DNA of 59,794 nucleotides, taken from positions 1 to 59,794 of the forward strand of contig JAMPAV010000008.1 of NCBI GenBank assembly GCA_023667055.1. Reading direction: 5' to 3'. This stretch comes from Muribaculum sp. (GTDB lineage Bacteria > Bacteroidota > Bacteroidia > Bacteroidales > Muribaculaceae). Shown here one piece after another: positions 47,672-55,735 of the stretch (within the stretch, counting starts at the first letter, position 1; the number at the start of each line of letters is the position of its first letter). The notes beneath the pieces are model-generated. The model was not told the origin of the DNA. It saw nothing but the letters and a program-made list of their open reading frames with translations, and did not search any database. Made by a program: the position numbers and the translations under genes.

Positions 47672-47715
47672 TTATCTGTGTTATGTAGCAATCTATCACA
47701 TATAGTCATACTAAA

Positions 47716-48852
47716 TTATTTATTGTTAGCGACATCGGAGGGGCGCGAAAGATCAAAACCGGACCAGTCCGGAAGTGATTCCCAGGCCTCCTTGCTTCCC
47801 CATGCTGCGTTTATGCGTGATGTCACATTATGTTTGATCCACCACATAGTGCCCAGCTGCGGAGTATTAGCCACTTTTTTCATATACATCTTAATGGCGA
47901 AAGCCGGAGCAAGCGGGGCAAGAGAAAAATACCAAGGAAGTTCTCTCTTCATCTGACGGAAGTATTCTTCCGGGGTTATACCACTTCTGAAATGCAATAT
48001 TTCTTCAAGATCATCCGAATCTGCAAACCACATTCCGTGGAAATTATCGGTGGCAAACCATTTGGTCTCGAAAATCTTTTCAGGAGGTGGGCATCCCATT
48101 GCTTTGAGAATACGGCATTCGAATTCATAGTTTGTTAGCCTGTACTGGGCGCCCCCTCCCACATTGTAGCATTTGTTCCAGAATGAATCCGGAACGGAAT
48201 CGCGACAAACGCGCTCAAGCAATCTTCCCGAATCTTCTGCCGTGACCCATTCAAGAACCCCTCGGATGGGAACATGAAACGAAATCGGATCTGAGGCTTT
48301 CTTCAGCAACCCGCTATGGAGTATTCCTGTTTGTCTCAGCGACACCCACCACTTCAGTCCTGATTCGATTAGCATTCTCTCAGCCTCGGTCTTTGAATAG
48401 GCATACGCATCATTTGGGTCCGGATTAAGAGGGTCGCCGCTCCGCCCCCAATGATTCGGCACATTATGCGGGCCATATTGCGACACAGAACCTATATATA
48501 CAATCTTAACTGTGTCTTTTCTTTTTTGAGCTGCTTCTATTATATTCTGCATAGAGCCGATATTGGTTCGGATTGTCTGTTCGGGATACCAGTCAGCAGC
48601 GGGGGACACCATCCCGCCGACATGAAGCACAATGTCGGCGGTATCCACTCCCCTTTCCACAGCTTTGCGGTCGAGCAAGTCTCCCCATATCACATTCACA
48701 CCTTTGGCTATGAAAGGTGTCAAAAGCTTCTTGTTTTTCTTGCTCTCTCTGGCAAGTACTGTTATTTCATATCGTTGAGTGGAACCGACGAGCTCACGCA
48801 ATCCGTGCAAACCCATCACTCCGGTAGCTCCTGTCAGGAATATTTTTTTCAT
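47716..48852 (-). CDS. NAD-dependent epimerase/dehydratase-family protein
   Basis: The 378-residue protein starts KKIFLTGATGVMGLHGLRELV, the NAD-binding loop of extended SDR enzymes, then YIGSVSQYGPH and the catalytic pair in YAYSKTEAERML. The substrate is not known. Its ATG (48852) begins five bases after a TAACTTTG box, so it is likely leaderless. It is divergent from the SGNH hydrolase gene. Confidence 0.85.
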   Translation of the reverse strand: MKKIFLTGATGVMGLHGLRELVGSTQRYEITVLARESKKNKKLLTPFIAKGVNVIWGDLLDRKAVERGVDTADIVLHVGGMVSPAADWYPEQTIRTNIGSMQNIIEAAQKRKDTVKIVYIGSVSQYGPHNVPNHWGRSGDPLNPDPNDAYAYSKTEAERMLIESGLKWWVSLRQTGILHSGLLKKASDPISFHVPIRGVLEWVTAEDSGRLLERVCRDSVPDSFWNKCYNVGGGAQYRLTNYEFECRILKAMGCPPPEKIFETKWFATDNFHGMWFADSDDLEEILHFRSGITPEEYFRQMKRELPWYFSLAPLAPAFAIKMYMKKVANTPQLGTMWWIKHNVTSRINAAWGSKEAWESLPDWSGFDLSRPSDVANNK

Positions 48853-48857
48853 GATTA

Positions 48858-48887
48858 CAAAGTTAATGAATTTTTTTATTAACTTTG
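48858..48887. promoter_or_regulatory. Perfectly palindromic divergent promoter
   Basis: CAAAGTTAAT (48858-48867), a 10-base A/T spacer, then ATTAACTTTG (48878-48887). Each arm holds a TAACTTTG -7 box, one for each strand, driving the epimerase gene to the left and the SGNH gene to the right. Confidence 0.7.
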
Positions 48888-48916
48888 CGTAAAAATACTA
48901 AAAAAACTCTATTATC

Positions 48917-49618
48917 ATGAAAAAGTTTTTAATGACGGCGTTTGCTGTGCTGATGGCATTAGCCGCGAGTGCACAATTGAGAGTATCTGTGCTTGGCGAC
49001 AGCTATTCCACTTTCGACGGACTTATCCCGGCAGGCAATGAACCATGGTATTTCACCGACACACAGGGAAATGATGTCAATGCTCCGGAACAGACTTGGT
49101 GGAGCATCATGACCGATGCCAACGGTCTTGTATTGGAAAAGAATGACTCTTATAGCGGAGCCACCGTGAGTTATTCCGGATATCGGGGTGAGGACTACAA
49201 AGACCGTTCGTTTAATACGAGGGCCAATCGTCTTGGCAATCCCGAAGTGATTTTTATCTTCGGTGGCACAAATGATGACTGGGCAAAAAGTCCGATAGGT
49301 GAGTTTAAATATTCAGGGTGGACAGAGGAGGACATGTATAGCTTCCGTCCGGCATTTGCTCATTTGCTCGACAATCTCCGGAAACTGTATCCGGAAGCAT
49401 TGGTAATCAACATCAGCAATAGTGATCTTGGAAGGAATGTCACCGAATCGATGAGTGAGATATGCAAACATTATGGAGTGCCCAACATTCAGCTTCACCA
49501 CATCGACAAGCAGCGCAATCATCCCTCGCAAAGTGGCATGAGGCAGATAGCCTATCAAGTATGGAAGCAATCCGCCCCTCACATCTACAATCATTTGAGT
49601 CGGAATGTAAAACAATAA
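48917..49618 (+). CDS. SGNH/GDSL-family hydrolase
   Basis: The 233-residue protein has a signal peptide (KKFLMTAFAVLMALAASA). The four SGNH blocks are visible: VLGDSYSTF (Ser), the Gly block SGYRGEDY, GGTNDDW (Asn) and HPSQSGM (Asp-like position replaced by HPS, with His). It is a lipase/esterase of secreted type, perhaps removing acyl groups from glycans. Substrate unknown. A 24-bp hairpin follows. Confidence 0.87.
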   Translation: MKKFLMTAFAVLMALAASAQLRVSVLGDSYSTFDGLIPAGNEPWYFTDTQGNDVNAPEQTWWSIMTDANGLVLEKNDSYSGATVSYSGYRGEDYKDRSFNTRANRLGNPEVIFIFGGTNDDWAKSPIGEFKYSGWTEEDMYSFRPAFAHLLDNLRKLYPEALVINISNSDLGRNVTESMSEICKHYGVPNIQLHHIDKQRNHPSQSGMRQIAYQVWKQSAPHIYNHLSRNVKQ

Positions 49619-49635
49619 TTGTATTTAGGCCCCTC

Positions 49636-49686
49636 AAAATATGCAAAAGTCATCGACTGTTTCAGTCGATGACTTTTGCATATTTT
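49636..49686. terminator. 24-bp perfect hairpin between convergent genes
   Basis: Arms 49636-49659 and 49663-49686 are exact reverse complements around a TTT loop, with a T-rich 3' end on the plus strand. It lies between the SGNH gene and htpG, which converge. Confidence 0.9.
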
Positions 49687-49729
49687 ATAGAACCTGCCAA
49701 TTAGACTTATCTTTTGAGTCAGGCCTTAA

Positions 49730-51763
49730 TCATAGTAGTGTAGCTGAACGCCGTATGAAGTCTGAAAGAGCTGCCCCTTTCAGAAGATTGCTCTGAAGAA
49801 GAGCAAGGTCAATAATTTGCTTCACTTTTGGTTTCCCTTCAGCATAATTGCTCACAAGTGTCTCCAATTGAGAACGCAACTCTGCGACCTTACTATTTTC
49901 TTCCTTCATCTCAGGCACCGGCTGCTTATTATCCTGTGCCTCTTTTGAAGCCTTTGAAATTTCTTCGTTGAGCGATGATATTTCTGCAAGAATCTTGTCG
50001 GCTTCTCCACCTATCTCTTTTCTTGTGTCTTCAACGATTGTCTTCACAGCCGGTTGGTCAGTGTTGACAGTCAATGAATAGCTGGCGGGCATATCTCCAT
50101 AGAACGACATACCGGGCTGCATGGCAGCCATATCCTTCATACGACGCATAAACTCATTCTGTGTCACTGTGGCCGGAGCTGCATCCGGAGAAATGGCATC
50201 GAATCCCACCATAAATTGAGCTTTGTCAATTTCCGGAATCTGACTCTTGAACATAAGTGTCATAACTTCTGTTTCATTGGCCGTGAGACCTGTGGCTTTG
50301 TCATCGCTCTTATGAATCAGCCGGTCAGGAGTATCGCTATCTACTCTTACTAAACCGACATTCTCGAGTTTAGATTCGAGAAGTCCTACGATATGAGGCG
50401 CCAGTTGTCCGTCAAGAAGTAGCACACTGTAACCTTTGGCTTCTGCAGCTTGAATATAACTGTGTTGCACGGTCTTATCTGTAGCGTACAGATAAATCAA
50501 CCTTCCATCTTTATCCTTCTGTTCTCCTTCTACAAGAGTATGGTACTCGTCAAGAGTGAAATATTTGTCGTTGACATCTTTAAGAAGATAGAACTTTTTG
50601 GCTGATTCGTAAAATTTCTCATCGGTGAGCATACCGTATTCTATGAACACCTTTATATCGTCCCATTTTTCCTCAAACGCCTTGCGGTCGCTTTTGAACA
50701 TGGAATCAAGTTTCTCCGCAACTTTCTTGGATATATAGCCGGATATCTTCTTCACTGCCGTGTCAGCCTGCAGATAACTTCTGCTCACATTCAGTGGGAT
50801 ATCAGGAGAGTCGATGACACCTTGCATAAGGGTCATGAACTCAGGCACAACACCTTCCACCTGATCTGTGACATACACTTGGTTGCAATAAAGTTGTATG
50901 CGGTCTTTTCTTACGTCAAACTCATTCTTGATTTTCGGGAAATAAAGAATGCCGGTGAGCGTAAAGGGATAATCCACATTCAGGTGTATCCAGAACATAG
51001 GGTCGTCCTGGCCTGGCATCAGCTCGTGATAGAAATTCAGATAATCTTCATCCTTTAGATCAGCAGGTTTCTTGGTCCACAACGGTTCGGTGGCATTTAT
51101 CACTTTATCCTTGTCGGTATCCTGCATCTTGCCATCTTTCCATTCCTGCACCTTACCTGAAATAACCGGTACTGGGAGGAAACGACAATATTTGGAAAGA
51201 AGTGTGTCGATACGCGCCTGCTCAAGGAATTCTTTGCTGTCATCATCGAGATAAAGAGTGATTTCTGTGCCACGGTCGGCTTTGTCGAAATCCTCCATCG
51301 TATATTCGGGACTTCCGTCGCATGACCAGAGCACTCCCTTGGCTCCTTCTTTATAAGAAAGCGAACGGATTTCCACTTTCTTGGAGACCATGAAGGCCGA
51401 ATAGAAACCGAGACCGAAATGCCCGATTATATTGTTTGCAGTGTCCTTGTATTTTGCAAGAAATTCTTCTGCACCCGAGAACGCAATCTGATTGATGTAT
51501 TTATCCACATCCTCACGGTCCATACCTATTCCGCGGTCGGTCACAGTCAATGTGCCCTTCTCCTTGTCGATTGACACCCTGACATCAAGGGTACCGAGTT
51601 CACCCTTGAAATCGCCAAACGTGGCGAGCGTACGAATTTTCTGGGTTGCATCGACAGCATTGCTTACGAGCTCACGCAGAAAAATCTCATGATCGCTGTA
51701 AAGAAATTTTTTAATTACGGGGAAAATGTTTTCGGTAGTTACCCCAATTTTTCCAGTAGCCAT
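49730..51763 (-). CDS. htpG: Hsp90-family chaperone HtpG
   Basis: From the ATG at 51763 (MATGKIGVTTENIFPVIKKFLYSDHEIFLRELVSNAVDA) the protein is 677 residues. It has the Hsp90 N-terminal ATP site (LTVTDRGIGMDREDV and NNIIGHFGLGFYSAFMV), the middle domain with GVVPEFM and LNVSRSYLQ, and a helical C-terminal dimer region. The frame is open to 51814, but the earlier Met has no family match. It is stress-related by family; no clear heat-shock operator is visible upstream. Confidence 0.97.
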   Translation of the reverse strand: MATGKIGVTTENIFPVIKKFLYSDHEIFLRELVSNAVDATQKIRTLATFGDFKGELGTLDVRVSIDKEKGTLTVTDRGIGMDREDVDKYINQIAFSGAEEFLAKYKDTANNIIGHFGLGFYSAFMVSKKVEIRSLSYKEGAKGVLWSCDGSPEYTMEDFDKADRGTEITLYLDDDSKEFLEQARIDTLLSKYCRFLPVPVISGKVQEWKDGKMQDTDKDKVINATEPLWTKKPADLKDEDYLNFYHELMPGQDDPMFWIHLNVDYPFTLTGILYFPKIKNEFDVRKDRIQLYCNQVYVTDQVEGVVPEFMTLMQGVIDSPDIPLNVSRSYLQADTAVKKISGYISKKVAEKLDSMFKSDRKAFEEKWDDIKVFIEYGMLTDEKFYESAKKFYLLKDVNDKYFTLDEYHTLVEGEQKDKDGRLIYLYATDKTVQHSYIQAAEAKGYSVLLLDGQLAPHIVGLLESKLENVGLVRVDSDTPDRLIHKSDDKATGLTANETEVMTLMFKSQIPEIDKAQFMVGFDAISPDAAPATVTQNEFMRRMKDMAAMQPGMSFYGDMPASYSLTVNTDQPAVKTIVEDTRKEIGGEADKILAEISSLNEEISKASKEAQDNKQPVPEMKEENSKVAELRSQLETLVSNYAEGKPKVKQIIDLALLQSNLLKGAALSDFIRRSATLL

Positions 51764-51908
51764 TTCTATATTATGTTTTGATATTTTATATTGGCATAGC
51801 ATAAACCGTGCCAAAAATTAAACAATGAAACTTCAACATGGGATTAACACATTAACAATATTTAAGTCGGGGCTTTAATATCATCATGCTTGGGCTTATA
51901 TATGAAAA

Positions 51909-51938
51909 AGTGCGGACTGAAATTTCAGCCCGCACTTG
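51909..51938 (-). terminator. Hairpin after the secreted propeller-like protein
   Basis: Outer arms AAGTGCGG and CCGCACTT with inner CTGAAA/TTTCAG form a long stem. It follows the gene ending at 51958 on the minus strand. Confidence 0.75.
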
Positions 51939-51957
51939 GAAATTTTATTTGGTTGGA

Positions 51958-53679
51958 TTAGAAAGTCACCTTCTTTGATTGATTGTTGCCTTCCATGTCC
52001 TTGTATGTCACAATGTAAACACCATGTTTGAGATTTGTGTTGACATTGCCTTTGGCGTTGGCCAAGTTGAATAATTTGCGGCCGGAAAGATCATACACTG
52101 CAAGGTCGGAAACAGTGTTGCTTACAGAGAGGACTCCGCCACGCATGACTTTGACATCAGAATTCGAAGCCACGACTCCATTCACGCCTGAAGTCTGAAG
52201 ATCGGCAAATACGTATGTAATAAATACATTTTCTGCTAATTCTTCATCAGGCAACATGTAGGCAAACAAACCACTTGCGATCACAGAAAAATCATCACTG
52301 ACTGATGCGTGTCCGGTATTCAATGCTTCACTATATGTTTCTTCTCCTGTCTCCCAGTCGTAGTCGGTCAGGACGTAGCACATAAGATTGTTGTCAATCC
52401 ATTCAGCAACTCCGGGATTGGTGGTTGCGAGGTATTCCTCCAGAGGCACATAATCAGAGGAGCCGGGCAGATACACGTATGAAAGTGTGATTTCACCTGA
52501 TGCTGGGGTGCTTCCAATTATTTCACCACCGGCCAATACCTGATTGGGAACAATATCGGTATATTTTGATTCTATTTTTGAATATGTGCCATTTTCAATG
52601 TCAAAAACGTATGTTTCATAGACAGCCACGGGCCACCAGCTCGATGGGTCATCAACGTATGTCTCGGAAGCTGCTGCAAATTTAGTGCCATCGGAATTCA
52701 TGGCGAAACCATTTTGTAGGAAAGGCACTGATTCCTCATAAATCTGATTGCGGGTTTCGAGATACACCTGTATTTTTTCGTTATAAGTGGCAGCGGCTTC
52801 ATTATATTCCTCAGCAGCCTTTTCGTAGGCGGCGCGCTCATCTTCCGACATGAAGTCAACATAGTTTGGATAGAGGTCTGGATCATAACCGCTGGCTTGC
52901 CAATTTTGGTATGCCTCATCATATTCTTGCTGTTGCTCAGCTGTCATATAGTCAGTCGGCTCTACATATTTCAGATTGAAATCTCCGGGATCCTCCGGTA
53001 ATTCTAAATGGTTTGGATTCCATAGAGATTCTGTGGGAAGGGTATATGACCATTCACCCGATGCATCAGCTTTATACACGATGGGATATATAAACATTCC
53101 GGAGTCATCCACCACCTGGCCAAGCATGGTCTTACCATCGTTGCTGATCCACACGGCGCTCACATACTGTGGCGCATGACCTGTGAAATCCTTGTCGGGA
53201 TAAGGAAGATACACGGGATCTCCATATTCACCTGTTTCATTCAAATCCATGTAAAATGGCACAAACATCACTCCACCTTTCTCCATTGTCGGATTCGACA
53301 ATGTGCCACAAATTCGTGATCCGTCAAGCGTGATGCCGTTCAGTGCACAGAATTTTTGCGTACTCAACGATTCCACCATTATCATTTCTCCGTCTTTGTA
53401 GATTACACCCTCGTCGGAATATGTGGATCCCACACAGGTGCCATCGGCAGCAAATGTATTGCCATTGCCGAAATATACCTCCTCAAATACTCCTGCTTTT
53501 GAAGGATCATCGGTGCGGTCAAACACTACTATAGACCCTTCCGGATTTTCCCCTACAATCCACTTTCCATCGGGGGAAACCTTTTGTCCGTACAAATACG
53601 GTAACACTTCCGGAACTGCCTGCGCACTCATGCCCGCAGCTGTCAGACACATCATGCAAAAAAGTAAACTTTTCTTCAT
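51958..53679 (-). CDS. Secreted beta-propeller-like protein with a helical insertion and T9SS-type tail
   Basis: The 573-residue protein has a signal peptide (KKSLLFCMMCLTAAGMSAQA). Repeated strand motifs of the kind SPDGKWIVGE, AADGTCVGS, LDGSRICGT, SNDGKTMLGQ, NSDGTKFAAAS and DDFSVIASG suggest a propeller. Between repeats, about residues 240-320, is a charged coiled region rich in Gln, Glu and Tyr (AEQQQEYDEAYQNW, then DERAAYEKAAEEYNEAAATYNEKI). The C-terminus (LAVYDLSGRKLFNL, then LKHGVYIVTYKD) resembles a type IX (type A) sorting domain. No enzyme motif is visible. A TAACTTTG box lies at 53764-53771. Confidence 0.7.
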   Translation of the reverse strand: MKKSLLFCMMCLTAAGMSAQAVPEVLPYLYGQKVSPDGKWIVGENPEGSIVVFDRTDDPSKAGVFEEVYFGNGNTFAADGTCVGSTYSDEGVIYKDGEMIMVESLSTQKFCALNGITLDGSRICGTLSNPTMEKGGVMFVPFYMDLNETGEYGDPVYLPYPDKDFTGHAPQYVSAVWISNDGKTMLGQVVDDSGMFIYPIVYKADASGEWSYTLPTESLWNPNHLELPEDPGDFNLKYVEPTDYMTAEQQQEYDEAYQNWQASGYDPDLYPNYVDFMSEDERAAYEKAAEEYNEAAATYNEKIQVYLETRNQIYEESVPFLQNGFAMNSDGTKFAAASETYVDDPSSWWPVAVYETYVFDIENGTYSKIESKYTDIVPNQVLAGGEIIGSTPASGEITLSYVYLPGSSDYVPLEEYLATTNPGVAEWIDNNLMCYVLTDYDWETGEETYSEALNTGHASVSDDFSVIASGLFAYMLPDEELAENVFITYVFADLQTSGVNGVVASNSDVKVMRGGVLSVSNTVSDLAVYDLSGRKLFNLANAKGNVNTNLKHGVYIVTYKDMEGNNQSKKVTF

Positions 53680-53763
53680 AAAAATTAGTATTAGTTATTA
53701 TTTGTTATTAGTTTTCTTTGTTTAAATTTACAAAAATCAACCTTTAGATGATTTTTAGATTCA

Positions 53764-53771
53764 CAAAGTTA
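53764..53771 (-). promoter_or_regulatory. -7 box for the secreted propeller-like gene
   Basis: The minus strand reads TAACTTTG; the leader would be about 80 bases. No -33 in place. Confidence 0.45.
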
Positions 53772-53891
53772 ATGTTTTTTTTATCGTTAACATCATGTCA
53801 AAGGCATTTTGAGATATAAATTAACATATTTTAAGTATAAAAATTGAATATTTTACATTTTTTAAGAAAAATCAATTTAAAAACATAAAAA

Positions 53892-53917
53892 AACCTGCTT
53901 CAGGATACAGAAGCAGG
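53892..53917 (-). terminator. Terminator of the nusB-yajC-ybbR-DUF5606 run
   Basis: ACCTGCTTC and GAAGCAGGT form a 9-bp stem, with an A-run on the plus strand that becomes a T-run on the minus strand, downstream of the gene ending at 53967. Confidence 0.8.
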
Positions 53918-53966
53918 TACTTATCTGGAAATTTCGTATTGTGTCTCTGATAAATAGTTTTTATGG

Positions 53967-54377
53967 TCATTCCGCCTCATCGGCTGGAGTCTCCTCGGTG
54001 AATTTTGTGAATCCCTGGGAAATTAACAGATTATACCAGTTAAAAAGTTTCTTTATGTCAGTAGGATATACGCGCTCGCGGTCAAAGTCTTCTACAGACT
54101 TTGCAAATTCCTCCCGAAGTGCGTCATTGTCCATCGACTTCACATCTACAGGCTTTCCCTCCTCTTTGGCATATACGCGGTCAAGTATTTCTGCAAGAGG
54201 CAGATCTTCACCGATGGTGTACATAGCTATGTCGCCAAGGCACACCACTCTGTCTCGCTGACCAAGCGGAAAACGTTTTTTCGACACCATGTCCTCTACC
54301 ACTAAAGTGCGGTGTCCCGACGACAGTATTTTATAAAGACCGGGTTTACCGGTAATTGAAAGTATTTCCTTAAGCAT
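53967..54377 (-). CDS. DUF5606-domain protein
   Basis: The 136-residue protein begins LKEILSITGKPGLYKILSSGHRTLVVEDM, the mark of DUF5606, a small family found in Bacteroidetes. A mostly helical C-terminal half follows and the tail is acidic. Function unknown. It lies 23 bp after ybbR and probably ends the nusB-yajC-ybbR operon. Confidence 0.8.
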   Translation of the reverse strand: MLKEILSITGKPGLYKILSSGHRTLVVEDMVSKKRFPLGQRDRVVCLGDIAMYTIGEDLPLAEILDRVYAKEEGKPVDVKSMDNDALREEFAKSVEDFDRERVYPTDIKKLFNWYNLLISQGFTKFTEETPADEAE

Positions 54378-54400
54378 CTTTTTATAATTTTAAAATTTTA

Positions 54401-55375
54401 TTATCTTACAAGCGTATATTCCACTGAGTCGGCATGCAGTCTGGGTCTTACAGCCTTCGCACCCTCCACAATCTCAATGCTCAACGGAATGCGCTCACCC
54501 ATGTGACGTGAAAGTTCGTCATAGTCTGCAATTACCCTGACCGGTTTGTCTTCATTCGAGAAGTCACTCATCGGCACGTAGTAACTAACCCTGACTGTGG
54601 ATGGAAACAACAACAGACTTTCACCCGCAGGCACATTTCGCGAGGTCACGGCTATCACATCTTCCTTGGCCACAAGAGGCTCTACATTTACTTTGACCTT
54701 TACCGTTGAAGGAATCAGACGCACGCCTTTTATAGTCTTCAACTCTGATACGAAAGCCACCGGCTGATCAAGATCATTTTCAATATAGGATTTGGTGAAG
54801 ACCCTTGTTAATGTGTCAAGTATTTCCCTCGGACCGTAAGCCGTGACTCTACGCGGATCAGATTCCGGGCTTCCATACACCACGAATCCGGCCTTCGCAT
54901 GAGCTTCCACGGAAACCTGAACCGGCACCATTTTGCCGGGACGGTCCGTATATGTCAGGCGAAGAGAATCCAGCCCCATCGACAATATTGTGGCATTCCC
55001 GCCAAATGCTTCTTTAAGCGCGGCTGTGATGTCACTGCGCGAACACACAAGTTGTCCATCTTCCGCAAGTTCCCGGAAATCAAGATTTATTGTTGGCTTG
55101 TTCACCCATGCTGTACGCATCAGACTGGTACCTTTGTCTTTCACCTCCACATGGACATGTTTCGGCACATCTGTGATGAATGTGATGGAATCAGGCTTAT
55201 TTGAAATCTTGAGATTCACCATTACTCCGGTTTGCACGGAGTCATTGAGAGTTAGAATAAACCAAAACAGTGCAGATATGCCCACAAAAACCGTGAATGT
55301 GAGCAGACTCCGGAATTTGGAAGAATTCCGGAGCTCGCTCCACCAATCAAGTAATTTTTGAAACCAGTCACGCAT
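54401..55375 (-). CDS. ybbR: YbbR-like protein
   Basis: The 324-residue protein has one membrane helix near the N-terminus (FRSLLTFTVFVGISALFWFIL) and then YbbR-type beta domains (about 50-300: VHVEVKDKGTSLM, then VQVSVEAHAKAGFVVYGSPESDPRRVTAYGP). YbbR (CdaR) proteins regulate c-di-AMP synthesis in Firmicutes; here no cyclase gene is nearby. It is 23 bp after yajC on the same strand, in one operon. Confidence 0.85.
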   Translation of the reverse strand: MRDWFQKLLDWWSELRNSSKFRSLLTFTVFVGISALFWFILTLNDSVQTGVMVNLKISNKPDSITFITDVPKHVHVEVKDKGTSLMRTAWVNKPTINLDFRELAEDGQLVCSRSDITAALKEAFGGNATILSMGLDSLRLTYTDRPGKMVPVQVSVEAHAKAGFVVYGSPESDPRRVTAYGPREILDTLTRVFTKSYIENDLDQPVAFVSELKTIKGVRLIPSTVKVKVNVEPLVAKEDVIAVTSRNVPAGESLLLFPSTVRVSYYVPMSDFSNEDKPVRVIADYDELSRHMGERIPLSIEIVEGAKAVRPRLHADSVEYTLVR

Positions 55376-55398
55376 CTGTCGGCCCTTAGATTATTATG

Positions 55399-55713
55399 TC
55401 ACTGCTGGGCGTTGGGATTTTCCACTCCTGCGGGATACACAGAACCCTTGTCAACCTTGATCTGAGTGCCCGGTGCAACCTCTATCATGACAGTAGTGTC
55501 AGAAATGTCACGCAGTTTGCCATGGATGCCGCCGGCGGTCACAACTCGGTCGCCGCTCTTCATGGCTTCACGAGCCTTTTTTATCTCTTTCTGTTTTTTC
55601 TGTTGCGGACGAATCATGAAGAAATAGAATATCACGATCATCGCCACAATCATGAGCAAGCCGCTCATGCTGCTTCCGCCGCCTGCAGCGGCCTGGAGAA
55701 GAATTGAATTCAT
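55399..55713 (-). CDS. yajC: Preprotein translocase subunit YajC
   Basis: The 104-residue protein has one membrane helix (MSGLLMIVAMIVIFYFFMI) followed by RPQQKKQKEIKKAREAMKSGDRVVTAGGIHGKL, the YajC signature. It joins SecDF in the inner membrane in protein export. It lies between nusB (22 bp gap) and ybbR. Confidence 0.95.
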   Translation of the reverse strand: MNSILLQAAAGGGSSMSGLLMIVAMIVIFYFFMIRPQQKKQKEIKKAREAMKSGDRVVTAGGIHGKLRDISDTTVMIEVAPGTQIKVDKGSVYPAGVENPNAQQ

Positions 55714-55735
55714 GTTGCAAGATATATTGTTAATG

